DNA of 64,000 nt from Bacteroidales bacterium (lineage in GTDB: Bacteria > Bacteroidota > Bacteroidia > Bacteroidales > F082). The stretch spans positions 62,001-126,000 of the forward strand of contig JAFXLL010000011.1 in the NCBI GenBank assembly GCA_017531225.1. The letters are read 5' to 3'. The notes beneath the pieces are model-generated. The model was not told the DNA's origin. It was given only the letters and a program-made list of their open reading frames with translations, and did no database searches. The translations under genes were made by a program, and so were the position numbers. Below are positions 8,143-17,111 of this stretch, piece after piece. How positions within the stretch are numbered: position 1 is the first letter of the stretch; each line of letters starts with the position of its first letter.

Positions 8143-10161
8143 ATGAAAAAGCTATCATTACTTTTTGGCCTGATGGCCGTGACGGTTCTCGGACTGAATG
8201 CCGGTCCTGTTGATCAGCAGAAGGCCCAACAATTAGGAACACGCTTTATGAAAACCACCGCTGTTGCCGAGCGTAATGCCGACATTCAGCTGAATTCGGT
8301 TTTTATGGCTGTAGATGATGAACGTGGTGGTGCTGACTACTACGTGTTCAATGTCAAAGGCGGAAACGGTTTTGTGATCGTAGCCGGTGACGACCGCGTG
8401 AAGCCTATCTTGGCCTATTCCACCAAGGGTTCGTTCGACCCTCAGGATGTGGCTGAAGGCTTCGAGTTTACACTGAATAGCTTCCGTAAGGAGATTCAGT
8501 ATGTTCGTGAACACAATATGGTTGCTACACCAGATATCATTGCCGAATGGCGTTCGGTTTCCGAGACAGGCAGCCTCAATCGTGGCGGTCAGACCCGCGC
8601 GGTGGTGGGCCCGCTGTGCCAGACGATATGGCACCAGAATTACCCTTACAACAGCCAATGTCCTGAAGACGAATTAGGTCATGGCGGCCATGTGTATGCC
8701 GGTTGCGTTGCCACTGCCATGGGCCAGGTGATGAAATTCTGGGACAATCCGACGCGCGGCACGGGTTCGTATACCTATAATCCTGAAGGTTATCCCCAAC
8801 AGACCGCCAATTTCGGCGAAACTGACTATCACTTTGAGCTGATGCCATTGGCCATCGACTCGACCAGCACCGACGAGGAGGTGTTCTATATCGCCCAGTT
8901 CCTGCACCATTGCGGTATTGCTGTGGATATGCAATACGGCAACGATGGTAGCGGTGCTTATTCGGAAGATGTTCCTCCCGCGTTGCGCAGTTATTTCGGT
9001 TACACCTGTGACGACCACCTCACCAACTATGGTGGCTGGTGGCCGGGTTATGGCTACGATAACGAGGAATGGGCTCAGATGTTGAAAGATGGTGGTCTCG
9101 ACGAGAACTTGCCTTTGTATTATAGCGGATCCGATGATGGCGGCGCTGGCGGTCACGCCTTTGTGTGCGACGGCTATGATGAGAATGACTATTTCCACTT
9201 CAACTGGGGCTGGAGTGGCCGCGACGATGCTTGGTGCCCGATTGGCGCACTCAACACCACGAAGTATGCCTTTAACACGTTTAACGGATTCACTGGACAT
9301 ATCATTCCCAATTCGTCTGAATATCTCAATCGTCCTGAAGCCATCACTGATTTCATTGTCACTGAAAACAATGCGGAAAGTGTGACACTCAGCTGGACGA
9401 ACCCCTCAAACACTTTGAATGGTGATCCGCTGGGTGCATTTACCATCACCGCTTATCGTGACACCGAAGTGATATTCACCACCAATGGCGAAAAGGGCAT
9501 TGCAATGGAATATGTCGACAATAACCTCAATCCTGGACTTTACAGGTATTCGGTGATTGCCGAGAACGAAACTGGTTTCAGCAAGAGAAGCTATTTCAGC
9601 ATTTTGGTCGGCGAGAAATGCGACATCACCTTCGTGCTTTATGACGAGGGCGGCGACGGCTGGAAAGGCGCTGCCATCAGCGTGACTTCCGAAGCTGCTA
9701 ACGGACAACGTATTGCGGTCATCAACATGGAAGAAGGCTCGGAAAAGACTGTCACGGTGCCGCTGTTGAGAGGTAATATCGACTTTATCTGGAATCATGG
9801 CTGGTATCATACTTCAGAGGGATATGACACTGACTATGAGTGCTCTTTCACCATCCTTGATGATCAAGGCAATGTGCTCTTCGAGTCAGATGAGCTTGAA
9901 GATGGCGCTTTCATGACCTACGACAATAACTGCGAACACGTTGGAATGCCTGAAGTTACAACTGCGAAGGACATCCGCGTCTATCCTAATCCTTCGGATG
10001 GCGTTGTCACCGTGGAGGGAACAGGTCGTCTCACCGTGCTGAACACACTCGGACAGATCGTTAAGGAACTCGACATCGAAGGCCAGACGACGATGAAACT
10101 CCCAAGAGGTATGTACTTTGTACGCCTCAATGGTGCTACCCAGAAAGTCGTGGTGAGATAA
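8143..10161 (+). CDS. C10 family cysteine protease (streptopain-like) with T9SS sorting domain
   Basis: Secreted papain-like protease of the SpeB / interpain / prtT group. Signal peptide 1-20; a Spi-type propeptide domain to about 130 (YYVFNV-GGNGFVIVAGDDRVKPILAYS); the catalytic domain with Cys188 in GHVYAGCVATAMGQVMKFW and His338 in GGAGGHAFVCDGYDENDYF followed by FNWGWSG; a fibronectin-III-like domain from about 395; a further beta-domain (DITFVLYDEGGDGWKGAAISV); and a T9SS type A sorting domain ending IRVYPNPSDG...QKVVVR. It should be exported by Sec, then across the outer membrane by T9SS, and activated by loss of the propeptide. The gene is convergent with the S8 protease only 3 bases away. 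Confidence 0.93.
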   Translation: MKKLSLLFGLMAVTVLGLNAGPVDQQKAQQLGTRFMKTTAVAERNADIQLNSVFMAVDDERGGADYYVFNVKGGNGFVIVAGDDRVKPILAYSTKGSFDPQDVAEGFEFTLNSFRKEIQYVREHNMVATPDIIAEWRSVSETGSLNRGGQTRAVVGPLCQTIWHQNYPYNSQCPEDELGHGGHVYAGCVATAMGQVMKFWDNPTRGTGSYTYNPEGYPQQTANFGETDYHFELMPLAIDSTSTDEEVFYIAQFLHHCGIAVDMQYGNDGSGAYSEDVPPALRSYFGYTCDDHLTNYGGWWPGYGYDNEEWAQMLKDGGLDENLPLYYSGSDDGGAGGHAFVCDGYDENDYFHFNWGWSGRDDAWCPIGALNTTKYAFNTFNGFTGHIIPNSSEYLNRPEAITDFIVTENNAESVTLSWTNPSNTLNGDPLGAFTITAYRDTEVIFTTNGEKGIAMEYVDNNLNPGLYRYSVIAENETGFSKRSYFSILVGEKCDITFVLYDEGGDGWKGAAISVTSEAANGQRIAVINMEEGSEKTVTVPLLRGNIDFIWNHGWYHTSEGYDTDYECSFTILDDQGNVLFESDELEDGAFMTYDNNCEHVGMPEVTTAKDIRVYPNPSDGVVTVEGTGRLTVLNTLGQIVKELDIEGQTTMKLPRGMYFVRLNGATQKVVVR

Positions 10162-10164
10162 AAA

Positions 10165-11853
10165 TCACAGTTTAACGATCTTTTTCATGATCACCCTGTC
10201 AGTGGTGGTGATCTTGATCAGGAAGGTCCCGTTCTTCAAGCCATGTAGCTGAAGGACGGGGCTTTCTGTATTGATGCTTTTCAATACGCTGCCGTTCATA
10301 GAATAGATCTCAATCCGCTTCATGCCCTCGCATTGGATGGTGAAATCGCCTGTGCTGGGATTGGGGTAGACGAGGGCTTGCTGAGCAGAGGATTTGCCGA
10401 CCGCTTCAAACTCAATAGCATTGACGGCAGCCAAAGCGTCGATGCGGCCCGATCCGAAGTCGTTGCTCTTGTGGGTGGACAAAGGCACAGCCGTTCTCTC
10501 CAGGATCTCGTCGATCTGGTCAGGGGTTAACTCGGGGTTCTTGGAGAGCATCAACGCTATCGTGCCTGCTACGCAGGGCGTTGCCATCGAGGTGCCGCTT
10601 TTGAGGCAATAACCGTTGGTGGTGTTGTAATCCAACGACTTGATATTCACGCCAGGAGCGCAGACATCGGGACGGATTAGGCCAATAGTTGTAGAACTAC
10701 CGCTGGAGTAAGGGTAGTCGTTGTACTGTGCTACGTCGGTCCATAACGAGGGACCTTCCGAGGAGGTCGGTGAAAGGGCGTCGTTGAAATCGACAGCGCC
10801 AACGCAAATGACACAACTGGTACCTCCGGGGTTGACCAGCTGGTCTTCATGCAGATGGGGTGGAGGGCAGTCGCCAGGCGACCAGATATTATATGGTACT
10901 GGAGCCAACATCTGTATCTGACGTGAGTTGCCGGCGCACACTGCAGCTACCACGCCAGCAGCCAAGGTGTTATCACAGGCTTGTCGCGCCATCAGCTTGA
11001 CGCTGGTGTTTGGCAGCGGTTGCCCGAGCGACATATTTAGCACGTCGGCGCCATGTTCAACGGCAAACTGCATCGCCTCGACCCACATGGTGGGCTCGGT
11101 GAGGTTGTCTTCGCCATGGAAAACCTTCAAGACCATGATTTCAGCATCGGGAGCGACGCCGGTCTGCGTGCCTGAAAAGCCAGTCCCCACTATGGTTCCG
11201 GCTACATGGGTGCCGTGGCCCTGTGTGTCTGACGGATCGTTGTCATGTGAATAGAAGTCGTAGCCATGGTTGGGGTATTCCGAACCTCCATCCCAAAGAC
11301 GGCCCTGTAAGTCAGCATGGTCGAGACGAGCGCCTGTGTCGATGAGACCGACAAGCACGCCTTGCCCTCTATAGCCTTGTTCCCAAACTATATTGGCATT
11401 CACTTTCAGCAGGTTTTCCGCAATCTCGCGGCCATCGCCTCGGGCGGCGGGGGAGGTGGGCTCGTCGAAAAGGTAAGGTGTTGGCTCACAAGTGTAAATG
11501 GTCATGATGTCGAGACGATCCTGAAGGCTAATAAGAGCTTCTTGAGTGGCGTAGCAACTAATGGAATTGACGATCCACAAAGGACGAATCTCCGATACGA
11601 GGCCGTTTTGCTCCATCTCATTAAGCAATGCTATCAAGTCCTGTTGCGACGCTTCCGCTTGGCTTTTCAAGGTTTTGACGACATAGTCGCGTCGTGCCGC
11701 TTTGCTGGGCAGCCAGCTGGCATCTCGGCTTAAGGCTACGGGGTTGGATTGTTCCTTTAGTATGATATTGATCTTGGTTTTTGGAGCTGGATCCGCGAAT
11801 CCCAAATTGTAAAATAATACCATCAATACTGCAATTATTAGGTTTTTCTTCAT
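10165..11853 (-). CDS. S8 family subtilisin-like protease with T9SS sorting domain
   Basis: Secreted serine protease of 562 residues. Signal peptide 1-20; N-terminal propeptide to about 120; catalytic triad Asp172 (VGLIDTGARLDHADL), His213 (QGHGTHVAGTI) and Ser422 (SGTSMATPCVAG), with Asn309 (CAGNS) at the oxyanion position. A proline-rich insert lies near 318-333. The C-terminus is a T9SS sorting domain (ALVYPNPSTGDFTIQ...KKIVKL). Together with the neighbouring C10 protease and the PNGase F-like enzyme it suggests breakdown of host or dietary glycoproteins. The start is the ATG giving a standard signal peptide. Confidence 0.93.
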   Translation of the reverse strand: MKKNLIIAVLMVLFYNLGFADPAPKTKINIILKEQSNPVALSRDASWLPSKAARRDYVVKTLKSQAEASQQDLIALLNEMEQNGLVSEIRPLWIVNSISCYATQEALISLQDRLDIMTIYTCEPTPYLFDEPTSPAARGDGREIAENLLKVNANIVWEQGYRGQGVLVGLIDTGARLDHADLQGRLWDGGSEYPNHGYDFYSHDNDPSDTQGHGTHVAGTIVGTGFSGTQTGVAPDAEIMVLKVFHGEDNLTEPTMWVEAMQFAVEHGADVLNMSLGQPLPNTSVKLMARQACDNTLAAGVVAAVCAGNSRQIQMLAPVPYNIWSPGDCPPPHLHEDQLVNPGGTSCVICVGAVDFNDALSPTSSEGPSLWTDVAQYNDYPYSSGSSTTIGLIRPDVCAPGVNIKSLDYNTTNGYCLKSGTSMATPCVAGTIALMLSKNPELTPDQIDEILERTAVPLSTHKSNDFGSGRIDALAAVNAIEFEAVGKSSAQQALVYPNPSTGDFTIQCEGMKRIEIYSMNGSVLKSINTESPVLQLHGLKNGTFLIKITTTDRVIMKKIVKL

Positions 11854-11867
11854 AACTTATAACTTTT

Positions 11868-11892
11868 ATCTATTATCTATTATCTATTATCT
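11868..11892. repeat. ATCTATT heptamer repeat
   Basis: Three and a half tandem copies of ATCTATT just before the S8 gene and over the last codon of the radical SAM gene. Short and A/T rich; possibly only slippage. Confidence 0.5.
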
Positions 11893-12816
11893 TTCACCTC
11901 TCATCTTTCCTTGCCAAGTGTCACGCTCTTCCATCCTCTTCTCGATGCGGCTTAAGACCTCGTCGTAACGCAACTTCATCCAAGGTTCAGAGACGAGATA
12001 ACGTGGTGGCACCTCGCCAGCAAAACGTTCAATAACCAACTCGGGATTGAGCCGCTCGGCAAAGTCGATGACGAAGTCGATATACTCGTCTAACTCAAAC
12101 AAATGAAAGGCTTCAGGATGCTGCTGAAATTCTTCGGCCATCTTGGTGCCTTTGAAGATCTGTAGCTGGTGGAACTTGACCGTAGTTAAAGGCAGTTGTG
12201 AAATGATGTTGGCGGCATCAAGCATCATGGCTTTGGTCTCGCCGGGGAGCCCGAAGATGAAGTGTCCACCACAAGGGATGTCGTGTTCGGCGGTCATGCG
12301 GATGGCTCGCTCGGCTGTGGCGAAGTCGTGGCCACGGTTGACATGCTTCAGGGTCTCGTCGTAAACGCTCTCCACGCCGTATTCCAGCATCACGTAATGG
12401 GTCTTTTGGATTTCGTTGAGATAGTGGAGTAGGGGCTCGTCAACCAAATCGGGGCGGGTGCCGATGACGATACCCACCACCGAGGGAACGTCAAGCGCTT
12501 GCTGATAGATCTGTTTCAGCTCCTCCAGTGGCTTGTAGGTGTTGGAATAAGGCTGGAAATAAGCAAGGTATTGGCTCGCTCTCCGATAACGCCGTTGGTG
12601 AAACTCGATACCTTCCTCAATCTGCTGGCGGATGCTTTTCTCTGGTCGGCAGTAGGAGGGGTTGAAGGCCTCGTTGCTGCAGAAGGTGCAGCCGCCGGTG
12701 CTCAGTTTTCCGTCGCGGTTGGGGCAGCTGAAGCCTGCGTCGATACTGAGTTTCTGCACACGGGAGCCGAACAGCGACTTGAAGTAATTATAATAGGAGT
12801 TGAAACGGCGATTCAT
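11887..12816 (-). CDS. TIGR01212 family radical SAM protein (YhcC-like)
   Basis: Radical SAM protein of 309 residues when started at the ATG at 12816 (MNRRFNSYYNYFKSLFG). The longer frame upstream runs through the inverted repeat by the tRNA genes and is not credible. The family N-terminus is clear: KLSIDAGFSCPNRDGK, then GGCTFCSN, which supply the unusual spacing of the 4Fe-4S cysteines in TIGR01212; further on GIVIGTRPDLV, GHFIFGLPGETKAMM and TVKFHQLQIFKGTKM. The biochemical reaction of YhcC/YtqA proteins is unknown, although many act near tRNA or DNA metabolism. It is followed 33 bases later by the S8 protease on the same strand. Confidence 0.88.
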   Translation of the reverse strand: MNRRFNSYYNYFKSLFGSRVQKLSIDAGFSCPNRDGKLSTGGCTFCSNEAFNPSYCRPEKSIRQQIEEGIEFHQRRYRRASQYLAYFQPYSNTYKPLEELKQIYQQALDVPSVVGIVIGTRPDLVDEPLLHYLNEIQKTHYVMLEYGVESVYDETLKHVNRGHDFATAERAIRMTAEHDIPCGGHFIFGLPGETKAMMLDAANIISQLPLTTVKFHQLQIFKGTKMAEEFQQHPEAFHLFELDEYIDFVIDFAERLNPELVIERFAGEVPPRYLVSEPWMKLRYDEVLSRIEKRMEERDTWQGKMRGER

Positions 12817-12886
12817 GGGGCAAAGATAAGGATTTATTTTATTGGGATTACTTCGTGATCCCTCTCCGCTCGCCGCGGGGGCCCTT

Positions 12887-13021
12887 GCGTTGGTGGGGAG
12901 CTGTCTGGTCGGAGCCCAGCTATTGGCTTTTGTGTTCCCCAGCTGGTCCGAAAGCTCGCTTTCGTCCCATCTGGAAAACACAAAAGCCAGGCAGCTTCGC
13001 TGCCCGGCTCCCCACCAACGC
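12887..13021. repeat. Nested 135-base inverted repeat beside tRNA-Ser
   Basis: Perfect 15-base outer arms (GCGTTGGTGGGGAGC, 12887-12901, with 13007-13021), a second perfect 12-base pair (GGCTTTTGTGTT at 12925-12936 with 12977-12988), a central CGAAAGC/GCTTTCG (12949-12955/12958-12964), and a side hairpin GGCAGC-TTC-GCTGCC (12990-13004). The right outer arm ends on the last base of the tRNA-Ser(CGA) gene. It could be a structured RNA formed from the tRNA 3' trailer, a miniature mobile element or a REP-like palindrome. There is no gene in 12817-13020. Confidence 0.75.
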
Positions 13022-13106
13022 GGAAAGAAAGGGATTCGAACCCTTGGAACGCAAAGCGTTCAACGGTTTTCGAGACCGCCCCGATCGACCACTCCGGCAT
13101 CTTTCC
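13021..13106 (-). tRNA. tRNA-Ser (anticodon CGA)
   Basis: On the minus strand a full 86-base class II cloverleaf: acceptor GGAAAGA / TCTTTCC with discriminator G, D-arm GCCGGAGTGGTCGA, anticodon stem GCGGT/ACCGT with loop CTCGAAA (anticodon CGA, reading UCG), a variable arm GAACGC...GCGTTC, and the T-loop GGTTCGAATCC. CCA is not encoded. Second of two serine tRNA genes transcribed leftwards. Confidence 0.95.
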
Positions 13107-13112
13107 TAAGGT

Positions 13113-13140
13113 CAAAAATAAAAGCGACCTGCGTCGCTTT
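13113..13140 (-). terminator. tRNA-Ser terminator overlapping the next tRNA promoter
   Basis: AAAGCGAC/GTCGCTTT (13121-13128 with 13133-13140) forms an 8-bp stem. Read on the minus strand it is followed at once by TATTTTTG (13113-13120), which serves both as U-tract for the upstream tRNA-Ser(TGA) and as a TAnnTTTG -7 box whose start point would be at or just before the first base of tRNA-Ser(CGA). Confidence 0.65.
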
Positions 13141-13146
13141 ACTTGG

Positions 13147-13231
13147 CGGAGACAGAGGGATTCGAACCCCCGAAACCTTTCGGTTTAACGGTTTTCAAGA
13201 CCGCCGCTATCGACCACTCAGCCATATCTCC
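13147..13231 (-). tRNA. tRNA-Ser (anticodon TGA)
   Basis: Minus-strand 85-base class II cloverleaf: acceptor GGAGATA / TGTCTCC with one U-G pair and discriminator G, D-arm GGCTGAGTGGTCGA, anticodon stem GCGGT/ACCGT with loop CTTGAAA (anticodon TGA, reading UCA and probably other UCN codons), variable arm AACCGAAAGGTT, T-loop GGTTCGAATCC. No encoded CCA. Confidence 0.96.
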
Positions 13232-13235
13232 GCTG

Positions 13236-13243
13236 CAAAAGTA
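13236..13243 (-). promoter_or_regulatory. -7 box for tRNA-Ser(TGA)
   Basis: TACTTTTG on the minus strand, ending 4 bases before the mature 5' end of the tRNA, so the transcript would start at or next to base 1 with little or no leader. Confidence 0.55.
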
Positions 13244-13294
13244 CAACTTTTTACTTTCCCACAAGCATTTTGAGCAAAAAAAAATTTTTTTGTT

Positions 13295-13302
13295 TAATTT
13301 TG
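13295..13302 (+). promoter_or_regulatory. -7 box for the GWxTD operon
   Basis: TAATTTTG, 20 bases before the start codon; a TTTG at 13269-13272 lies 22 bases upstream as a possible -33 box. Confidence 0.6.
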
Positions 13303-13322
13303 CAGCATCAAAACTACTAATT

Positions 13323-14804
13323 ATGAAAAAACTAGTCCTCTTTTTTGCCCTTTTGACCATCACCGCAACGGGCATGGCCCAGAAAAAAGCCATCCAGTCC
13401 GTGCTGTCATACACCACCTTCAACGTGCCGGGCGACAAACCCTATATCGAGACCGCTCTCGCCTTCGATTGCTCCAGCCTTGTGTATAAAGAGATTGAAA
13501 CTCTTAGATATCAAGCCACCGTTGAAATCCAAATCATCTTCAAACAGGGTGAAAAAGTGTGCAACTTCTCCAAGATCGCCCTCGATAGCCCCGTGACCGC
13601 CGATACCTCGCTGATCATCGGCGCCTTCATCGATCAACAGCGCTTCGCTCTCGACAATGGCGAATACCTGATGGAGATTACCGTCAAGGATCAGAATAAT
13701 CTCAATCAAATCCCCTTTACGACTGAACAAACCGTCGTGATCAACTATCCGGCTGACCAGCCTGCAGTTTCAGACATCCTGCTGGTCGACACCTATAATA
13801 AAACGACGACCCCTTCAGAGTTCTCGAAAAACGGCTATGACCTCATTCCACGAATCTATTCCTTCTATTTGGCAAACGCAAAATCACTTACGTTCTACAC
13901 CGAATTATATAACATCGACAAAGTCTATCCCGCCGAAGGCAAATATCTGGTGAATTACTACATCAAGTCGTACGAGTCATCCAAAAAGATGAAGGGCTTC
14001 GACTTTGTGAAGCGCATGGATGTCAGCAATGTCAACGTGTTGCTCAACACCATCGATATCAGTGAACTGCCATCAGGCAACTACTACCTTGTAGTGGAGA
14101 TGCGTGATAGAGACAATAAACTGTTGGCTTCAAACAGCGCCTTTATCCAGCGCTACAATCCCGGCTGTGAGGTCGAAATGGATAATCTCGCTGCCATCGA
14201 TGTCAACAATACCTTCACTTCGGAAATCAATAACCTGGACACCATCCGCGAGTATCTTCGCTGCCTGTTCCCCCGTTGCTCCGAGGCTGAATACAATTAC
14301 ATCGAGAATCTGGTGAAGACTGATGACCTGAAGACCATGCAACAGTTCCTCTACACCTTCTGGTCAACACGCGCGCCGCTTACTCCTCGTGATGCTTGGC
14401 AGGAATACTACGCACAAGTCCAGAGAGTCAATGCATCCTATACCACCAGAAACAAGAAGGGCTATCTGACCGACCGCGGCTACATGTATCTGAAATATGG
14501 CACACCCGACAAGATTTGCGAAGAGCCGTTCGAGCCAGGCGCCTATCCATATGAGATTTGGCACTACTACGAGGTGGCTGGTCAACGCAACAAGCATTGC
14601 GTGTTCATGTCACAGGATATGGTCACCAACGACTACCAGCTGATCCATTCAGACATCATCGGTGAGGTAAACAATCCCCGTTGGCAGATGATGATCTATT
14701 CCCGCTTCTACGGACCAGACTACACAGGCGATATCATCGACCAGACCGAGGCTCCCGGTGCATGGGGTACTCGCGCTGGCGACCTCTATAGAAATCCAAG
14801 ATAA
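13323..14804 (+). CDS. GWxTD domain-containing protein
   Basis: A 493-residue secreted or periplasmic protein with signal peptide ([20 protein letters not shown]). The C-terminal third holds the GWxTD-type domain: [18 protein letters not shown], then [19 protein letters not shown] and PYEIWHYY; the canonical GWxTD residues are degenerate. The N-terminal two thirds are beta-rich. Function is unknown; such proteins are common in Bacteroidota and Acidobacteria. The usable start is the ATG at 13323; the frame extends upstream only through the tRNA gene. It lies 3 bases ahead of a lipid A acyltransferase homologue, which points to a cell-envelope role. Confidence 0.85.
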   Translation: MKKLVLFFALLTITATGMAQKKAIQSVLSYTTFNVPGDKPYIETALAFDCSSLVYKEIETLRYQATVEIQIIFKQGEKVCNFSKIALDSPVTADTSLIIGAFIDQQRFALDNGEYLMEITVKDQNNLNQIPFTTEQTVVINYPADQPAVSDILLVDTYNKTTTPSEFSKNGYDLIPRIYSFYLANAKSLTFYTELYNIDKVYPAEGKYLVNYYIKSYESSKKMKGFDFVKRMDVSNVNVLLNTIDISELPSGNYYLVVEMRDRDNKLLASNSAFIQRYNPGCEVEMDNLAAIDVNNTFTSEINNLDTIREYLRCLFPRCSEAEYNYIENLVKTDDLKTMQQFLYTFWSTRAPLTPRDAWQEYYAQVQRVNASYTTRNKKGYLTDRGYMYLKYGTPDKICEEPFEPGAYPYEIWHYYEVAGQRNKHCVFMSQDMVTNDYQLIHSDIIGEVNNPRWQMMIYSRFYGPDYTGDIIDQTEAPGAWGTRAGDLYRNPR

Positions 14805-14807
14805 ACG

Positions 14808-15689
14808 ATGACAAAACTCGGATTTCATATTGTAAGACTATGGATGGCATTCCTTTCAATCCATCCATTTTGGCTTCTTTATCTGAAGTCTGATTGCTAC
14901 TTTTTTTTGATCTATCATCTGTTGCGCTATCGCCGCAAGGTGGTTAGAGAAAATCTGTTACGCTCTTTCCCCGAGAAAGATGCAAGGGAAATCAAAAGCA
15001 TTGAGCGCCGCTTCTACCATAACCTCTGCGACTTGTTTGTGGAAGCCCCGAAGATGATGCGTATGGGCCCTCATGGCTATCAAAGCCGCATTACCATTAC
15101 CAATTTGGAACTGGTGCAACAGCTTTATGAGCAAGGTAGGAATGTGTTTTATGCCCTTCCGCATTCAGGCAACTGGGAATGGTTTGGCAAGATGATTCCT
15201 CAGCTCACTCCACATAAGGGCATGGCAGTATATAAGATGGTGGAAAATCCCGTCTTTGAGATGCTGATGCTTTATCTTCGCACTTGCAATTGTGAGTTGG
15301 AGATGGTAGAGTCGAAAACGGTGATGCGCCGATTGATTGAGTTGCACGACAGCAAGAATGGCGTGCTGATGATGGCCGATCAAACCTCGTTTGGCTTGCC
15401 ACAAGACTATTGGACGGAATTCCTGCATCAGGATACTTGCTGGTTTACAGGTATCGAACGCCTTGCTAAGAAACTGGACTATACCATCGTGTTTGTCGAC
15501 ATGAGACGGACGGGCAGAGGACGCTATGAGGTGAGTTTTGATCTGATTGTCGACAATCCTAAGGAGATGAAAGACGGTGAGATCATGGAACGCTATGTGC
15601 GTAGCGTGGAACGTTTCATCCAATCCAATCCTGACAACTGGCTGTGGTCGCACCGCCGTTGGAAACACAGCAGGAATCAACAGGCATGA
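14808..15689 (+). CDS. LpxL/HtrB-type lipid A acyltransferase
   Basis: A 293-residue lysophospholipid / lipid A acyltransferase family protein. It has an N-terminal hydrophobic anchor (residues 8-40), then the catalytic HX4E motif His119-Glu124 in ALPHSGNWEWFG, the downstream GVLMMADQTSF segment and the FTGIERLAKK motif. By family it would transfer a secondary fatty acyl chain to the Kdo2-lipid A precursor at the inner membrane. The next gene, a glycosyltransferase, starts within its stop codon (ATGA), so the two are translationally coupled and probably act on the same envelope glycolipid. Confidence 0.88.
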   Translation: MTKLGFHIVRLWMAFLSIHPFWLLYLKSDCYFFLIYHLLRYRRKVVRENLLRSFPEKDAREIKSIERRFYHNLCDLFVEAPKMMRMGPHGYQSRITITNLELVQQLYEQGRNVFYALPHSGNWEWFGKMIPQLTPHKGMAVYKMVENPVFEMLMLYLRTCNCELEMVESKTVMRRLIELHDSKNGVLMMADQTSFGLPQDYWTEFLHQDTCWFTGIERLAKKLDYTIVFVDMRRTGRGRYEVSFDLIVDNPKEMKDGEIMERYVRSVERFIQSNPDNWLWSHRRWKHSRNQQA

Positions 15690-16714
15690 AAAAGGTTGCG
15701 GTTGTCATATTGAATTATAATGGCAAGAAGTTCCTTGAAGAGTTTCTACCCAACGTCATTGAGAACACCAATGCCGGCTTGGCCGACATCGTGGTTGCCG
15801 ACAATGCTTCCACGGATGGCTCGGCCGATTTCATGCGTGAACGCTTTCCTGAGATTAGACTCATCGAGAATGGCTTCAATGGAGGTTTTGCTACAGGTTA
15901 TAATCTGGCGCTTAGGCAAATTGAAGCTGAATACTTCGTGCTGTTGAACTCCGATATTGAAGTGACACCGCATTGGATTGAGCCCGTCGTTGAAATGATG
16001 GATGCCGATAAAAACATCGCCGCTTGCCAGCCGAAGATCCTTTCCTATTATGAGAAGCTGAAGTTCGAGTACGCGGGCGCTTCAGGCGGTTTCATCGATA
16101 GGTATGGCTATCCGTTCTGTAGGGGACGGCTTTTCCAGAATTTAGAAGAAGACCTCGGCCAGTACGATGACGCCTGTGAGGTGTTCTGGGCTACTGGCGC
16201 CTGCATGTTTGTCCGTGCCGACCTGTATCTCAAGTATGGTGGCCTCGACGATTCATTTTTCGCCCACATGGAGGAGATCGACTTCTGTTGGAGGATGAAG
16301 AACTTGGGCTATTCGATCTATTGCTGCCCACAGTCGAAGGTGTATCATATCGGAGGAGGTACCTTGCCCAAGAGCTCGTCACGCAAGACCTACCTGAATT
16401 TCAGGAATAATCTATCGTTGATCTATAAAAATTTACCTTCGAAACACGTGTTTTGGATTGTGGCCTACCGCATTCTTCTCGATTGGGTGGCAGCAATCAA
16501 GTTCCTGTTTGGCGGTGGTCTGAAGGACTTCTGGGCGGTCATTCGGGCGCATTTCGCTTTCTACAAGCGCATTCCCACACTGCGCAAGTTCCGTAGGGAA
16601 CACCCGAGTTGTCAGGTGAGCATGATGTATATGGAAAATATCGTTTTCGATAGCTTCTTGAAAGGGGTAAAGCGTTATTCCGACTTAGATCCCAAGAAGT
16701 TCTTTAACGCCTAA
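15686..16714 (+). CDS. Family 2 glycosyltransferase
   Basis: A 342-residue GT2 enzyme. The Rossmann-like start VAVVILNYNGKKFLEEFL, DNASTDGSADFM, the nucleotide-sugar DxD-like motif in LLNSDIEVTP, and TGACMFVRADLY with FFAHMEEIDFCWR are those of rhamnosyl/mannosyl-type transferases. A C-terminal hydrophobic stretch near 260-290 could attach it to the membrane. The start is the ATG at 15686 that overlaps the previous stop; the 14 residues upstream in frame are within the acyltransferase gene. Its 3' end overlaps the convergent aroQ by 30 bases. Donor and acceptor cannot be assigned. Confidence 0.9.
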   Translation: MKKVAVVILNYNGKKFLEEFLPNVIENTNAGLADIVVADNASTDGSADFMRERFPEIRLIENGFNGGFATGYNLALRQIEAEYFVLLNSDIEVTPHWIEPVVEMMDADKNIAACQPKILSYYEKLKFEYAGASGGFIDRYGYPFCRGRLFQNLEEDLGQYDDACEVFWATGACMFVRADLYLKYGGLDDSFFAHMEEIDFCWRMKNLGYSIYCCPQSKVYHIGGGTLPKSSSRKTYLNFRNNLSLIYKNLPSKHVFWIVAYRILLDWVAAIKFLFGGGLKDFWAVIRAHFAFYKRIPTLRKFRREHPSCQVSMMYMENIVFDSFLKGVKRYSDLDPKKFFNA

Positions 16715-17107
16715 GGCATAGCCTTCCAATCCGTATCCAGAGAAACATTTTTTGCAGGCTTCGGCGGTATAGGAATGACGCCGATAGGCCTCTCGCTGGC
16801 TGATGTCGGAGATGTGTACCTCCACCACGGGAACGTTGATGGCCCTGATGCAGTCGGCCAAAGCGATGGAAGTGTGGGCGTATCCTCCTGGGTTTATGAC
16901 CACGCCATCGTAATTGCCATCAGCTTCCTGAAGCTTATCGATCAAGCAACCCTCATGGTTCGATTGGTAGTAATCCAGCTGTACATCAGGGAATTCAGCC
17001 TTTAAGGTGTTCAGATAGGTATCGAATGAAACACGACCGTAAATCTCAGGTTCGCGACGACCTAAAAGGTTGAGATTGGGACCGTTAATGATGATTATTT
17101 TTTTCAT
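16685..17107 (-). CDS. aroQ: Type II 3-dehydroquinate dehydratase
   Basis: Third step of the shikimate pathway, dehydration of 3-dehydroquinate to 3-dehydroshikimate. The 140-residue protein matches the dodecameric type II family end to end: IIINGPNLNLLGRREPEIYG with the catalytic Tyr, YYQSNHEGCLIDKL, VVINPGGYAHTSIALADCI, VPVVEVHISDISQREAYRRHS with the active-site His and the SDI loop, and GYGLEGYALG. Length is normal. The gene stands alone with its own promoter, convergent with the GT2 gene. Confidence 0.97.
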   Translation of the reverse strand: MKKIIIINGPNLNLLGRREPEIYGRVSFDTYLNTLKAEFPDVQLDYYQSNHEGCLIDKLQEADGNYDGVVINPGGYAHTSIALADCIRAINVPVVEVHISDISQREAYRRHSYTAEACKKCFSGYGLEGYALGVKELLGI

Positions 17108-17111
17108 AATG

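Noticed and set aside
12842-13273. Plus-strand frames over the tRNA-Ser genes
   Set aside because: They cross two complete tRNA genes and a palindrome and have no recognisable protein features.
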